Below are positions 24,386 through 35,892 of a DNA stretch of 64,000 nt, piece by piece. The stretch's first letter is position 1, and each line of letters opens with the position of its first letter. The translations under genes and the position numbers were made by a program. Below the pieces are notes generated by a model, which was not told where the DNA came from, did not search any database, and was given only the letters and a program-made list of their open reading frames with translations. The DNA comes from Pholiota molesta. Its lineage: Eukaryota > Basidiomycota > Agaricomycetes > Agaricales > Strophariaceae. Location: assembly GCA_014925825.1 (NCBI GenBank), contig JACGCK010000004.1, positions 868,001 through 932,000 on the forward strand, given 5' to 3'.

Positions 24386-25771
24386 AGTTCTAGATGGAGA
24401 GATGGAAGTAACTCTTTCAAGATACTTGGCGACGCCGGTTCATATTTGGTAGGGCTTACTCGTTGTATCCGGCTCTATTTAGCCACAGTCAACAACTTTT
24501 GATACCGTAGATTTGCTGCAGATATGTGCGTAAAGGAAAAGAGAAGAAATAGCAGCTGAACGTCGAACCCCGAATACGAAGGCTTGACGCGTTGATTTCG
24601 TACAGATGATACCAGTTGATAATCAGTAAGCAATTAATTAGGCGCCCACTGCGGAGTCGGCGTGGACACAGGCGGACATTGAATCATGAGTCACGAGGTC
24701 TCTTTGAATCTGCTTTGAATTTGCTTTGAATTCAAGTTGGCCTCGTCGACTCTTGAACAGAACGTCTCTGTGTATAAATGTCAACCACCATTCTGACGCT
24801 AATAGCCGTCCTCCGCATTACCACTCTAGGGATCATGTAGAGCAAAATAAGGGCCGAAGATTCTCTGGTGCGTATTGGATAAGTAGTATGAAAGTCTCTG
24901 GAACTGACCTGAGTGAGATGAGGGTGACCTGAGTGCTGCTGCCTGCACAGTTAGTATAGGAGTGGCTTATAAAATTGAAGTGATATCGGGATTCGAATAC
25001 TTAGGTGGCTGCCACTGGCTGGTCTAATTCTGCGTAACCAGGAAGCCTCGAGTTTCCCGGGCCTTAATAACGGACTGTACCATCAACCCTTTTCAAGTTC
25101 TGCTTCGGAGATCTCGAAAGCAATACTACGCTTCCTTCAAAGTTAGATCATTGGGCTCAGCTGCAAGGCCGATATCAATACGACACAGCGGTTACAATTT
25201 CGGGATTTCCATCGACGTCCTACGACGCCGAATACTTGATGATCATTGTGGACAAACATATATGAAGACGCTTCCCCCTTCTCGTTGTATAGCCTCAAAA
25301 ATCTAGTTGTCAGAATTCGCTTTTGTTTTTTGGTATTTTGATTATCTTTTCGTATGAAGGCATAAGCGCTTATAGATCGTAAAAGAACGCTTCAACTTCG
25401 ACGCTCTTCACAGAAAACTAAAGTTCTATCAAAGTGCGACAATTTAATTCCCAAAAGCTAACCATTTGGATTAAATTTGGGTCTGTAATCGATGCGACTA
25501 CGAGGTACTTATCCATTCTGTCAGCATGTCGCCATGCTGAGTGAACAATCTTGAACAGTGCGCGAATTTGATGGATGCAATCACCTTCCACCGCCTTTCG
25601 GCAATGGTCGTCATCAGAACATCTAGTCAAATGTTTGCCAAACATTGTAATTTATAACCAGGCTACTTTTTCGCACCACTGGCATATCCATATCCCTCCA
25701 CTTCTATTACACAGTCGTGTTGCAGTCGTGCGCTGTCGTGCGTCAGCTGGATACAGTCCCCGGGCGCCAAT
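24386..25771. other. Intergenic, divergent promoters
   Basis: About 1.4 kb shared by the leftward F-box gene and the rightward surface-protein gene. Short direct repeats (CTTTGAAT, three times near 24700-24730) are visible. No gene is supported. Confidence 0.4.
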
Positions 25772-27249
25772 ATGTCAAATCCAGCACCTCGGCAAATAGT
25801 AGTGGATGACAGCGATATTGGGATCATCTATTCAAGTTCGTTTTTGTGGATAATACTGGAGACCAAAACAGTCGGGGAAACTTTGGTACAACTCTCAAAT
25901 CCACTCTCCACGGTACAAATGGTACTGGGAGCTTTCAGTTCGGATTTTCGGGTGAGTTTCACACCTAGTATGAACTTTAGTGCTCAGAATACTGATGATC
26001 TTGTTTTGAATAGGAACACAGTAGCGGTGTATGGAACGGTTGATCAGAGGAACTCGTCTGGCCACATTGATCCTACTTGGGAGTGCTTCGTCGATGATGT
26101 CAGTATAGGCTCGACGAATCCATTTCAATTTGTGGAAAACAACTGGCTCTTGTGTTCAGCAAAGGGCTCCCCGACAAATCCCACGTCCTGACGGTTAATG
26201 CCAGTAGCCACGGCCAAACATTCTGGTTCGACTATCTGCGCTATGTCCCATCTGCCAATGTTTCTCTGGATAACGCTCTCATCTTTGTCGATCATAAAGA
26301 TCCCGAACTTCAATACGATTCTAATGGAAGGCTCTAGGTTCAATAGGCAACATGACAGACACCAAAGGTTCGAAAGTTTCTTTGTCTTTCACAGGTAAAA
26401 CATTTGGCTTGTCCTGCTGGTTATTCCAATGTTGAAGCACATTTCTTAGGCGTAAGCCTTCAGTGGTACAGCCATATACCAACGGAACTACCGCACGCAC
26501 CTTCAATGGCAACGTATTCCATCGACGGCGTAGAAAATGCATTCGCACTGCAAGGGCTGGGAAGTCCTTCCCAAGTTACCTCATATAATGTTATGGAGTT
26601 CGAAACGGCCACGCTTTCTTATGGAGAACATGACATTACCGTCGCCTTCCAAGGCGACAACACATCCACTCCCTTAGCCCTTGGCTATCTTCTCATACAA
26701 AACGGATCCGAATCTTCAATACCAGTCCCCGTACCGACACCTACATCAAATACAACCTCGATCGCAGGCAGCAAAACCGGACCTAACGTCGGAGGTATTA
26801 TTGGGGGGGTGCTGGGTACTCTACTTTTTCTTCTGAGCGTTGTCGCAGCACTTCTTTTCTACAGACATTGGCGACGACAAGGTGCAACCGATCCAAAGCT
26901 CAGGAATACTATACCAATACCCTTCTCTTCCCGGCCCAATGTCACTCGCAAACACGAATCTAATAGCCAAACTTCTAGCATCGGTCCCCTTAATCTGGCC
27001 GCATCGGAAAGTCCTCCACCAGCTGAACCATATGTGCAACAAACGCATCGACGAAGACATAGCCGTGCAGATAGTGCAAATTCAAGACATGTGGCGCAGG
27101 CAAGCGGTTCCCAACATATATCACAACACGAGCGTGTTGAGGAGCTGGATGAGCAGGCGACCTACTATGGAGGATATCAAACTTGGGGCCAGACGAAAGC
27201 TCTTGAGGCGAAGTCGCACGCTACCAGGCCCCGCGACAGTTATATGTAA
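25772..27249 (+). CDS. Single-pass surface protein with jelly-roll-like ectodomain
   Basis: Starts MSNPAPRQIVVDDSDIGIIY. The ectodomain of about 280 residues has alternating strand patterns (TLKSTLHGTNGTGSFQFGF, WECFVDDVSIG, HGQTFWFDYLRYVPS, YSHIPTELPHAPSMATYSID, EHDITVAFQGDN) and several N-glycosylation sites. A Ser/Pro stalk, a transmembrane helix (GIIGGVLGTLLFLLSVVAAL) and a 120-residue cytosolic tail (FYRHWRRQG...) follow. The plan matches a family common in mushrooms that has no assigned function; the fold may be galactose-binding-like. No signal peptide is obvious at this start, so an upstream exon may be missing. About four one-base frame changes occur (near 25833, 25952, 26162, 26333). 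Introns are at about 25953..26009 and 26396..26450. Confidence 0.7.
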
Positions 27250-27653
27250 CGGTCGATGAGTTTTCTACTTTTGCTTTCGTTGCTTAATGTTATAGCTTTT
27301 TATGGGAAGAAATTATCCGTTCCAAAGGCACTTGTCTCATAGCTTTCTTACTTTATACACGTACCATCATTTCTCCCCTCTACATTTGCTGCAGTACATA
27401 TTATCCTGTAAATCGACACTATATGCCCTGTTTCTGAGAAAATTATATCAAAAATCCGGGTTTCTACAAAGAAGTATGGCGAGAGGCTAGAGCGAGCCTC
27501 AGCGAGACATCTCCATTCCATTCATTTTTTACTGGGAGATCTCATGGACAGGGAGAGTATTAGACAAAAGCAAATGATTTATTCCCAAGTGATATACAGT
27601 GATAATTCTATAAATCTGATACACGGTAGAGCTTCATCTGTCCAAATAATTCT
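27250..27653. other. Intergenic
   Basis: 3' region of the surface-protein gene and of the convergent candidate gene. Nothing recognised. Confidence 0.4.
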
Positions 27654-28191
27654 TTATGCTTGAATCTCCTACGCAAGGCACACGTAGTTCATCAACACTT
27701 GTCCGATCACAAAGTTACTCAAACAGTGCACATACCTCGATTTCTTTGCATGGCCGTGCAAGGCCGCAGTCGTCCGCTTCACCTTCATAGCCGCAGTAGC
27801 CAGCCCAGGTGTTCACTCCTCCGGCATCAGCGCAGCGCGCGTCTTCTGCGCTTGGTCCTGCGAGCGGCCGAGAGCTCGGAGGTCCTCAGCTGCATGATGT
27901 CGATGTCGCCGCAGCCGCGTGTGCCGATCGATGGAAGATCAGAGGTACCGTCGAAGAAGATGTGTTTTGATTTTCGGAGTGCGGGCGACGACTCGGCAGA
28001 GAGTAAGGAGGTCAGGGTTGGGGTAGATGACAGTACAGTCAGGCTCGTTCAGCGAATGGGGCGTGACCTGAACTGGCAATAGGAATGGAGATAGAGGTAT
28101 TGGTTCATCGTTTGCCACGAAAGATAACAATCAAAATTGAGCACCATGAAATGAAAGAAAGACGAATCGAAAACATATCCAGTTTGCGCAT
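27654..28191 (-). CDS. Possible small secreted Cys-rich protein
   Basis: A weak call. From ATG 28191 (or 28176) a signal-like stretch, FSIRLSFISWCSILIVI, is followed in shifted frames by LSFVANDEPIPLSPFLLPVQ, NEPDCTVIY, TRGCGDIDIM, then AEDARCADAGG, VNTWAGYCGYEGEADDCG and LARPCKEIE. A GT-AG intron joins this to EIQA and TAA (27654-27656). At least two frame changes must be bridged, in keeping with the rest of the window. The regular Cys spacing in the last 40 residues is the best reason to think it codes. I do not recognise a family. It could instead be a decayed gene or chance. Confidence 0.35.
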
Positions 28192-29180
28192 AAATGTTGG
28201 CAACACCTTCCGTCAGAATTCAAGCGCCACTGAACAGACCATTCCGACTTCAGCAACAGAGTCCGCAAATTGGCTATAGTTGAAGAGCTTGTATTCAGTC
28301 ATCTGCAAGAGCTTCCACGAGTGCACCTTGATCAATCTTAGTAACTAATTGCGTAATGCTGCGAGCCATACCTGTTCACAGAGGTGCTTGCAGGGCGGTA
28401 GCTATCTTTGCTGGTGGCTACATTGCTGGTGGCGCTCGATGAGTTCGCGGATGTGACGGCCAGCCGACGGACTGGGAGCTTGACTTGTGCGAGGTAGCCT
28501 CAAGTTACCCTCGGTAAAACAGGCCTCCAGGTCCGAGAAACATACGGGAAGTCTAGAGTGAACCAGGCATTTCAATGACATCTGTGTAGTGAGTGAAAAT
28601 ACAAAAGTGAGTGAATGCAGGGTCCAGAAGTACTGGCGTGAACGAGCCCTGAACTCATGGGTTACTAAAGTTCCCATAAATATAAGGTCTATGAAAGCAA
28701 GTGGCATGATCTGAGTCCGAAAAGCACGAGATGGATGGGAGACGACAAGGAGACAAGAAAGAACTTAAATTAGAATAGCGAAACTACCGTACTGGCGCGG
28801 GAGCAATCTATTTTTAGGATCATCTGTCCATACGTGCAAACAATAAACTCTCCGACGTCCGACGCGTCGCGTTTGATACTACTTATCCTATACTATCATT
28901 CATCGCCCAACGTAACTTGGTCCATTTTCGTCGCAATACTCCCTTCCTACCTGTGTCATCTGCAGATAGTTGTCAAGTCGCGATCCGACCATGATTCTTA
29001 TCGATACTATCAGCCGGCATCGCATGCATTCTCCCGTGCCGATTTTATGTGTCAAGCAAGACTGCATGCAGCGCCTCTGCCTCCAAGGTTAAAAGAGCAG
29101 TGCTAGACTATACACCCGCACCTTTATATCCACATAAAGCTTCTATCGTTTCTCCATTCACTACACAAACTCACAACGAT
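28192..29180. other. Intergenic
   Basis: Promoter side of the monooxygenase gene, with a TATA-like TTTATATCC near 29123. One leftward 101-codon frame (28402..28707) shows no domain and is not called. Confidence 0.4.
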
Positions 29181-31395
29181 ATGGCAGTATTGATTGTAGT
29201 ATCAGCGTTCTTATAAATTACAGGAAAGTTATTCACGAATTTCTTTTCGCCAGAGTGGGGCGGGTCCCTCTGGCCTTGTACTTGCATTGACGCTGCGTAA
29301 AAATGGTATACCAGTCCGAATTATCGACAAAGAGCTTGGTCCTAGGCTCGGAGAGCGTGGCGCTGGTGTATCGGTAGCCTCATGAGTTTATTGACAATCG
29401 TTGCATTTCGCTGACCATATATCTTGTTATAGCCACGCTCTTTAGAGCTTCACAGACTTCTTGGAACCTTCTCCGATATCTATGGTGCTGGAGGTGGTTT
29501 ACCATTAAGGAAAGAGTATGATCCATTGGATAACCACAAAGCTCTGAAAACCCAACATGTGATTCCTCCTTCTGAACCAACAGTTGGCGCACCCTATGTT
29601 CGTTAATCCTATCTTCTTGCATGAAGCTAAATAGGCCACTGATAACTTCAATCCTTACGTATAGGTCAATGCCATTCTTCTTGGCCAAAATCACCACGAG
29701 CGAATCCTCCGTTTGCATCTTGAGGCTCTAGGCACGAAAGTCGAGTTCGGCACGGAGCTGCGCGCCTTTACACAGTCTAAGGACAGCGTCGACGTTGAGC
29801 TGTTCGTTGTATCAACGATGGCCAAGAAGTAGTTGAGCACGCAAATGTCCCGTGGCTGGTCGGACAGACGGAGCCCATAGCATTATCCGCAAGACACTGA
29901 AATTTGATTTCCTTGGTGAAACCCGCGAGGAACACGAAATGGTGATTGGTGACTTTAGGATTGCTAGCGAGCCTCGAGAGGTTGGTTTCAGCTGTTAACC
30001 CTGTATCTGATCGTTCTGAACATTGACTTCAGTTTTGGGAGCGTTGGGGCGAACCAAAAACAAAGATGTAAGTATATCGATTCTCTGATATAACAACAAA
30101 CATCCTCTAATTAACGTCGCAGTTTTTTAACGCGCTCTTCCAGACAGGATGCAGACGTTTTGACCTTTTTGACTGCAGGACACCAAACCGATGCAGCAGC
30201 TCTACTGGCTAATCCTCAGGCAATCATCGATGAATTCTACAGTGTCACTAGAAGACACGACATTGTTTTGAAAGAGGTCATATGGTCTTCAAAGTATCGG
30301 TGAATAAAAAATCTCATAGCGTCGTACATGTATTCAAAGTTTATATCCTGTCTAGGCCGAACATTCGCATGGTCTCGCAGCTCAGATCTGGCAGAGTTTT
30401 ATAGCTGGAGGTCAGTTGATTCGCTCAGGAGTGGTCTGATATGTATGATCATCGATTATTCGGATCTGCGTTGGATCATCCCTTGGTTTTCGAATACAAT
30501 GCGAGCTAATCTATCTTGTATCCAGATGCCGCTCATTGCCATAGTCCTGCTGGTGGTCAGGTATATTATCCCTTTTGTGTGATTGCCGTATTCTTTATCT
30601 CACAATTTCTCGTTGTAGGGGCTGAACTCCAGTATTCAGGATACCGTGAGTTATCAATGTAGTTGATTTTCATGCCCACCTACTAATTGATATACAGTTC
30701 AACCTTGGATGGAAATTAGCGCTCGTTGCAAAAGGCCATGCTCCAGAATCTCTACTTGATACTTACGCTGAAGAGCGTTTGCCTGTCATTGCGGAGATGT
30801 TGAACAAGACAACGGAATTGTTGAACCTACGGCTAGCCGCCACACCTCTACAACCTGAAAAGGGAGTTGCTATCATGTCAGATATGAGTCAACTAGGCGT
30901 GAACTACAGAGGAAGCTCCATCGTTTTCGAGGAAGGAGCTGACTCTATCGTCGTCAAGTACACAGCCTACAGCAAGGACAGCATAACTGCTGCTCTGCCA
31001 GGGGATAGGGCACCGGAAGCGCCCAATCTGACTGACATTGCCAATGCAGACAATGCTCAATCAACCTATACAGCATCCTTTCTCCTGCGCGTCACTCTGT
31101 ATTCATTTTTGGCGATGGATACTCTGACGATGCCCTGGATGCCCTATCCGAAGCACTTCATCGACAGCCTGAGAGTGCGACATACACTGTATTACTCCTA
31201 CGTTCCCAAGGCTCCTCTTCGAGACTTCACGGAATGTTCGACAGAACTCTTATTGATAGCGAAGGTCATGCTTATGCGGGTTACAATGTTGACGGGACCG
31301 GCGTTGTTATCATCCGACCAGATGGGGTGATTGGCGCTCGTGTTGGTGGTGCGGCGGGTGTGGAACAGTATTTCAAGGGGATTTTTGGTGTTTGA
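29181..31395 (+). CDS. FAD-dependent aromatic monooxygenase, PheA/TfdB type
   Basis: A flavoprotein hydroxylase of the phenol-hydroxylase-like group, usually using NAD(P)H and oxygen on phenolic or polyketide substrates. ATG 29181: exon 1 encodes only MAVLI, and splicing completes the nucleotide-binding motif ISGAGPSGLVLALTLRKNG. Next come GPRLGERGAGVSPRSLELHR, the conserved WLVG.DGAHSIIR and the second FAD motif GDAAHCHSPAGGQGLNSSIQD region, split over three exons (30409-30710), then FNLGWKLALVAKGHAPE. The C-terminus (residues from about 440) resembles the thioredoxin-like dimerisation domain, ending IIRPDGVIGARVGG. Frame changes near 29812, 29863, 30400 and 31110 are each repairable by one or two bases. 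No neighbouring biosynthetic genes are seen, so the substrate cannot be guessed. Confidence 0.8.
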
Positions 31396-32384
31396 ATTTG
31401 AGCTTCGAGTACCTAATCGCTTGTATGTATATTGTAGGAAGTAACAGTAAGTACATAGTCGTCAAGTAAGTACCTGTATCACCGTATTCTCTGGAACCAT
31501 AGCCATTTCCTTATCACACACATTTCTCAAACTGCAACCCGAATCAAGGGCTATTTTGTATTGGTTGTGAGAAATTGATCGGAAAGCTTGGGGGTAGTAT
31601 ATTTGAGTTGTTTATACGTTGACGGTTGTATGGAGAATGTCAACACTGAGCGCCGCAGCTGTTATTAATTTATTCGAGAGAAATATTACTAGGTAATACA
31701 GGTGCTTACCGAGGGATGTACATGTGAAGCTACATAGAATCGTCCACGATCGAAACGGCTTCATCGGTGGAACTGATGCTCACTCACACGGAGACGTCGC
31801 TTGCGTATTAACTTGGTACTAACTCTGTTTTACGATAAGTAGCAATAGAAACTTACTTTACGACAGGCCTCATCGGATTGGCTAAAGCAGTGGGACTGGC
31901 TTTGGTCCTGACATATGCTCCAGTCACTAACATCAGAAATCTATTTTGATGACTTCAGTTGCGAAAAGAAATGTTGGGCTTACTATGTACAGTTCCATGG
32001 TGGTCCGCAATATTTACATGATAATTTGAACAGGTCCAAAGGCCGCCTTTCTCTGAGGAAAGGCTTCAGAAAAGCATGCTGCTTTGAATTGGCTTTGAAA
32101 AGAGATTCCAAGGCTTATCTATATATGTTTTGATGCCGAGGGACTAGGGACTGGGCTGTCAGCGGCGTATGTAATGGCTTCTCTTAATTTAGTCCAGATA
32201 AGGAAAATTAAATTCGGATCTCCTCTGTCTCTTCTGAGAACGAATATATATATTGAATATTTGAATGACAATGACATCCTTCTCTCTGAACCAACTCCCA
32301 ACGATTCCCTCCATCTACGCTGACTCGCCACGCAACCTGATGCCCTAGTGACTTTTGCCGCCTCTTTTAATCCTTTCGACGACG
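31396..32384. other. Intergenic
   Basis: About 1 kb between the monooxygenase and the right DUF6533 gene. No gene or repeat is recognised. Confidence 0.4.
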
Positions 32385-33917
32385 ATGGACTGGTCTGACA
32401 TCGACTGGTCTGCAGTCGCTGCCAAATACTCTGACTACGACATAAACGATTTGTGGATGGCGCGCCAGATTATTATGGACACACGATACGCTATTGTGGC
32501 GATGCTTGCGCTGCAAATATATGAGTGGATAGATAGGTGTGTTCCTGGCTTTCTCCTGGCGAGGACCAAACGGCAGGCTGATATCACTATTGAACTAGCA
32601 TTGCGAAAGAGGTCAAGCTGGTGCGTTTTAATGCTTTTTTTCCCTGATTTCCATCCAATATTTATTCCCCTGCCCAGATCCATCGCGCTAAATGGACATC
32701 GATCAAAATAATGTACTTGCTTTGTCGATATTACCCTTTCGCGGTATGGATACTCATTATTTGGGCGTACGTCGGCGACCACGACGCGCAGACATGCGCG
32801 CGCGTTGCGCACGGCGTTCATGCAACGCTGGCTCCTTGCGTACGTTTTTTTTCATGTCCCGAGTTTGAAACGGCCAAGAAGCTTACTGCGCGTCTCGGTT
32901 GACATTGGCAGCAATTCTTTTCCCAAGGTAAGTAGTCTGGCTATCTCAGTGAATCATGCCCCTGATGTACCCAATATGACAGCCGTGATGCTCATGCGAG
33001 CGTTTGGTTTTGCGGGACGGAGCAGACGGGTATTGGCTGTCTTGGGATTGTTTTACTCGGCGCTTGTGGGTATCGACCTCTGGGTATTCTGCACAAAACT
33101 CGAGAACATTCCGCCGGAGCTGTTTCTTCTACTTGGCGGGACAGGATGTTTCCCAAACTATGGGAGTGATGTTATGGGCATACGGATCGGAGTGAGCAAA
33201 GTTCCATATTACTGTAGACTTCCTTTTTACTGACATGATTTTTCTAGGCTTCAATGGTATTTGCAATTTTGATTTAGTCAATATTTTGCTTATAGTGATC
33301 TGGTAGCTGGCTGCTCTCGTGATGGACTTGGTCTCTCTTGTCATTGTTGTTAGCGTACGTGATCTCATTGCACGTAGTATCTCGTACTCTACTGACCAAT
33401 TCAATATTTTAGCACTGCCTACGCTCTGGCTGGATTCGGGACGTATCATTAGCGCGGTACTTCGTAAACCAAGGTTGGTATTTTGTTTGGTTTAAATACT
33501 TATAATTTCTCAAAATATTTAATAGGACTTTCAGCATTTGCGTTCATATCGTTGATTAACATAACCACCGCAATCACCTTTTTTCGGTGTGTTGAATTTT
33601 TATAAAAGCATACCACCTCCTTACATTTTCCCCCCCAGCCCACCACGTTATCATTCCGGGGTCGGACTTCCGCTTATTCTCGTTGTCTCTAATCTCATAG
33701 CATGCAGGGTGTGAGTGCCTGCCAATCTCAGAAATGTTGGATGCAAACAACACGCTAATATAGGGATCTTGTCTTTTGATCTCTTAGTATCCTTCAACTA
33801 CGTGCAGAAGTCAATCCCACCAAATCAGAATTAGAACAGCGACATTCATGCCTAGTTCGCAATGAACTTTTCTTTGGCGAACAGGATTCATGGGCTATAG
33901 AAGATCGACCACCATAG
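32385..33917 (+). CDS. DUF6533 family membrane protein (right copy)
   Basis: A paralogue of the leftward gene at 18458..20018, on the opposite strand. ATG 32385 (MDWSDIDWSAVAAKYSDYD). Aligned landmarks are DTRYAIVAMLALQIYEWID, AKEVKLIH, YLLCRYYPFAVWILIIWAY, AVMLMRAFGFAG, MGIRIG, LAALVMDLVSLVIVVS, GLSAFAFISLINITTAI and SGVGLPLILVVSNLIACR. Exons of 22 nt (32599..32620), 16 nt (32912..32927) and 9 nt (33248..33256) occupy the same positions as in the left copy. The last exon begins after an acceptor at TCTCTTAG near 33788 and encodes ILQLRAEVNPTKSELEQ, with TAG at 33915-33917. The left copy has an extra intron before ACR. No frame break is seen. About seven hydrophobic segments suggest a polytopic receptor- or channel-like protein of unknown function. 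Confidence 0.8.
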
Positions 33918-34269
33918 AACTGCTCTGCCCTCCCAGTACAATATCAAATAATCAGTTCTCGAACGACGATGTAACATAATTACAACCTTATTCAATATTT
34001 ACGCCCATCATCTACACCAAACTACTCTTTCGTTCATCTATTTTTGCTGATATCTGACCTACATGTCTATTATAATGCATGTTCGTTATTACATTCCCCT
34101 TTGCATTTGTACATATATTCACTCATTCATTATTCATGCCCCTGAACTTTGAAGGTTGCATTACAGCCATACTCTTGAAAGTCCTCTTGGTGCCTCCTCT
34201 TGTTTCAAACATCTGCAGGTAAAGTTGGACAAGACCACTTTGTCATTCTCCGTGTTCTTATCATGAAGT
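33918..34269. other. Intergenic
   Basis: 3' flank of the DUF6533 gene. AT-rich; nothing recognised. Confidence 0.4.
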
Positions 34270-34520
34270 AGGCTGCCATCTCTGACACGGCTCGTCATTG
34301 AAATGGGTCGGTTCTGCACATCTGTTCATACTGGCGCAGAATTCCAAGATCTCAGTGTTAAATTCAAGATACTTCAAGACTTGCAATTTGTAGGCCCTGC
34401 GGAGATCCTCAAAATACTGCGAACAATGACTGAATCCGAGAGCCTCATCGCGATTGAAATTGTTTGTTTTCCGGTCAAAAACTGGACGATTTTTCAGAGC
34501 GTTAGAATTCATGTTAGTAA
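34270..34520 (+). pseudogene. F-box/LRR protein fragment
   Basis: The translated stretch LPSLTRLVIEMGRFC, then LSVKFKILQDLQFVGPAEIL and KILRTMTESESL, aligns over about 75 residues with NLPSLTHLAINM, VRFEKLQYLQFGGPSVLI and LKLLQAMDILESL of the F-box gene at 22436..24385. There is no F-box and no start or stop that would make a sensible protein. It is a remnant of a relative, lying next to the second VPS25 copy just as the intact F-box gene lies next to the VPS25 remnant. Confidence 0.7.
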
Positions 34521-34620
34521 TGGCCGATCAAAGACTGGAAATCGTCCGAAGCAATGTTGAATGGGCATTGATGATGTTGAATTATTTGGGAGCTGAATAG
34601 AATGTGGACAGGAGTATAGA

Positions 34621-35429
34621 TTATTTCGGTCTGGACAAAAATCTAACTCCTTCTCCATCTGCAATAGCAATTATCTGAGATCGACCTGTTTTACCTAGGA
34701 TAGCGATTGCTTTGCGCAGCAGCGGTAAAGGGATACCCGTCAAAAGGGATTCCAGTGGAGGATCAGTAATATCGTAGAAAGTCATGATTGTGTTGATCTG
34801 CCCAGTAGAAAGAACCTGAGTAGACAAGCCTATGAGTATAATGAAGATGAAGGTGAAATCTCTGCAACAGAATGCCATACCCAATCGTAGAGGACCTCTG
34901 CCCATTCTTCCGGTAGGCGCCAAAATACTAGCACTGAACGCGTTTGTTTTGGAGGTTCATAAACAGCGAGATTCTGTTGACCATAGCTTCTAAATATTCG
35001 ACAAGTGAGGTGCAAGGATCTTGCCTGTCATTATGCACATTAATCATGGATAAGGAATGACATGATTAGTAGGAGGATGCTAACGATTGATGCGCTCGTT
35101 TCGTAATATCTCTTCCCAATCGCTCCTGATGTTTCTGCATCTTCAACCCGCAATATAAAAAGCTTCCTATGCGGGCGTATGTTAGAATAAGTCGGATCCA
35201 TTGTGCAGTGGCAGTTGCATTGGTCGTAGGATTCGGTTGATCGCTAAATTAGCTGTATTAGTCTCCCAGATAGGCCATGGAGTAGTCAACGATCTAACGT
35301 AAAGAAAGGCGGGGCAGAGTGTATTGACGGTAAAAGAAACCTGTACACCCAGGAAGAGTTCACTTGTGTGAGATGGTATATTGAGGGAAGCAACGAACCG
35401 CTCGCTGTTGTATGTGTTGAGAGAGACAT
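34621..35429 (-). CDS. VPS25: ESCRT-II subunit Vps25
   Basis: Vps25 is the ESCRT-II subunit with two winged-helix domains that recruits Vps20 during sorting of ubiquitinated cargo into multivesicular bodies. ATG 35429 (MSLSTHTTASG). Four introns are supported. Landmarks are LLPSIHSAPPFFT, the family's Pro-rich N-terminal motif; QPNPTTNATATAQWIRLIL; RKLFILRVEDAETSG; DWEEILRNERIN; FWRLPEEWAEVLYDW; and TGQINTIMTFYDITDPP, TGIPLPLLRKAIAILGKTGR, QIIAIADGEGVRF. TAA is 34621-34623. About 185 residues, normal for the family. At least five one-base losses are inferred (in GGTTTC, CGCATAGG, TCAGGAGCG, AATATTTAG, GTCAACAG); at several of these the other copy at 21366 keeps the base, so the loss is specific to this copy or this read. 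Confidence 0.85.
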
Positions 35430-35892
35430 CAATCAAACTCCGCTAAACCAATCTCTCACTTCAACCACAATCATGGCTGTGGCTTTCTTATTTCGGCGAC
35501 TGAAAACACCTTCCACACGATTGTATAGCAAGCGCACATTCCAATTGACTCCTGCCAGTGAGGCGAAATATTGCCTGCCATCTTTGCGCTCAATCTTTGG
35601 CTTAAACATACGAATTCACAATTTGCTACCTTGGTCATGTTCTTAATCACTTGTGACGCTCCGGGGTTCAAGAAACCGCGAAGTTTTTCCTGCGTTGTGC
35701 CACTGCCAAATCTGGATATAACTTCTATTCACAAGTTAGTGAAAGCGGTCCGCTGAAGAAGCTCACTATAAGTATTTGCATGCGCGAAGTCCGACGTTAC
35801 GTGGTCACCTGGTATGTGGTGCATAAAGCCCATGTAATTTCGAAAGAACCGTATAAAAGCTTAGGGCATGCAACGGAGCGAACTGACTCAAC
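35430..35892. promoter_or_regulatory. Divergent promoter of VPS25 and the GH35 gene
   Basis: A TATA box, TATAAAAG, lies at 35852-35859, 41 bases before the GH35 start codon. This position is normal for a regulated fungal secreted-enzyme gene. No equivalent box is obvious on the VPS25 side. Frames in this interval are not called. Confidence 0.55.

Noticed and set aside
28402..28707. A 101-codon minus-strand frame
   Set aside because: No signal peptide, no recognised motif and no splice partners.
29181..31395. The flavin monooxygenase as part of a secondary-metabolite cluster
   Set aside because: Neighbours are a surface protein and a DUF6533 gene; no synthase, P450, transporter or regulator is nearby.
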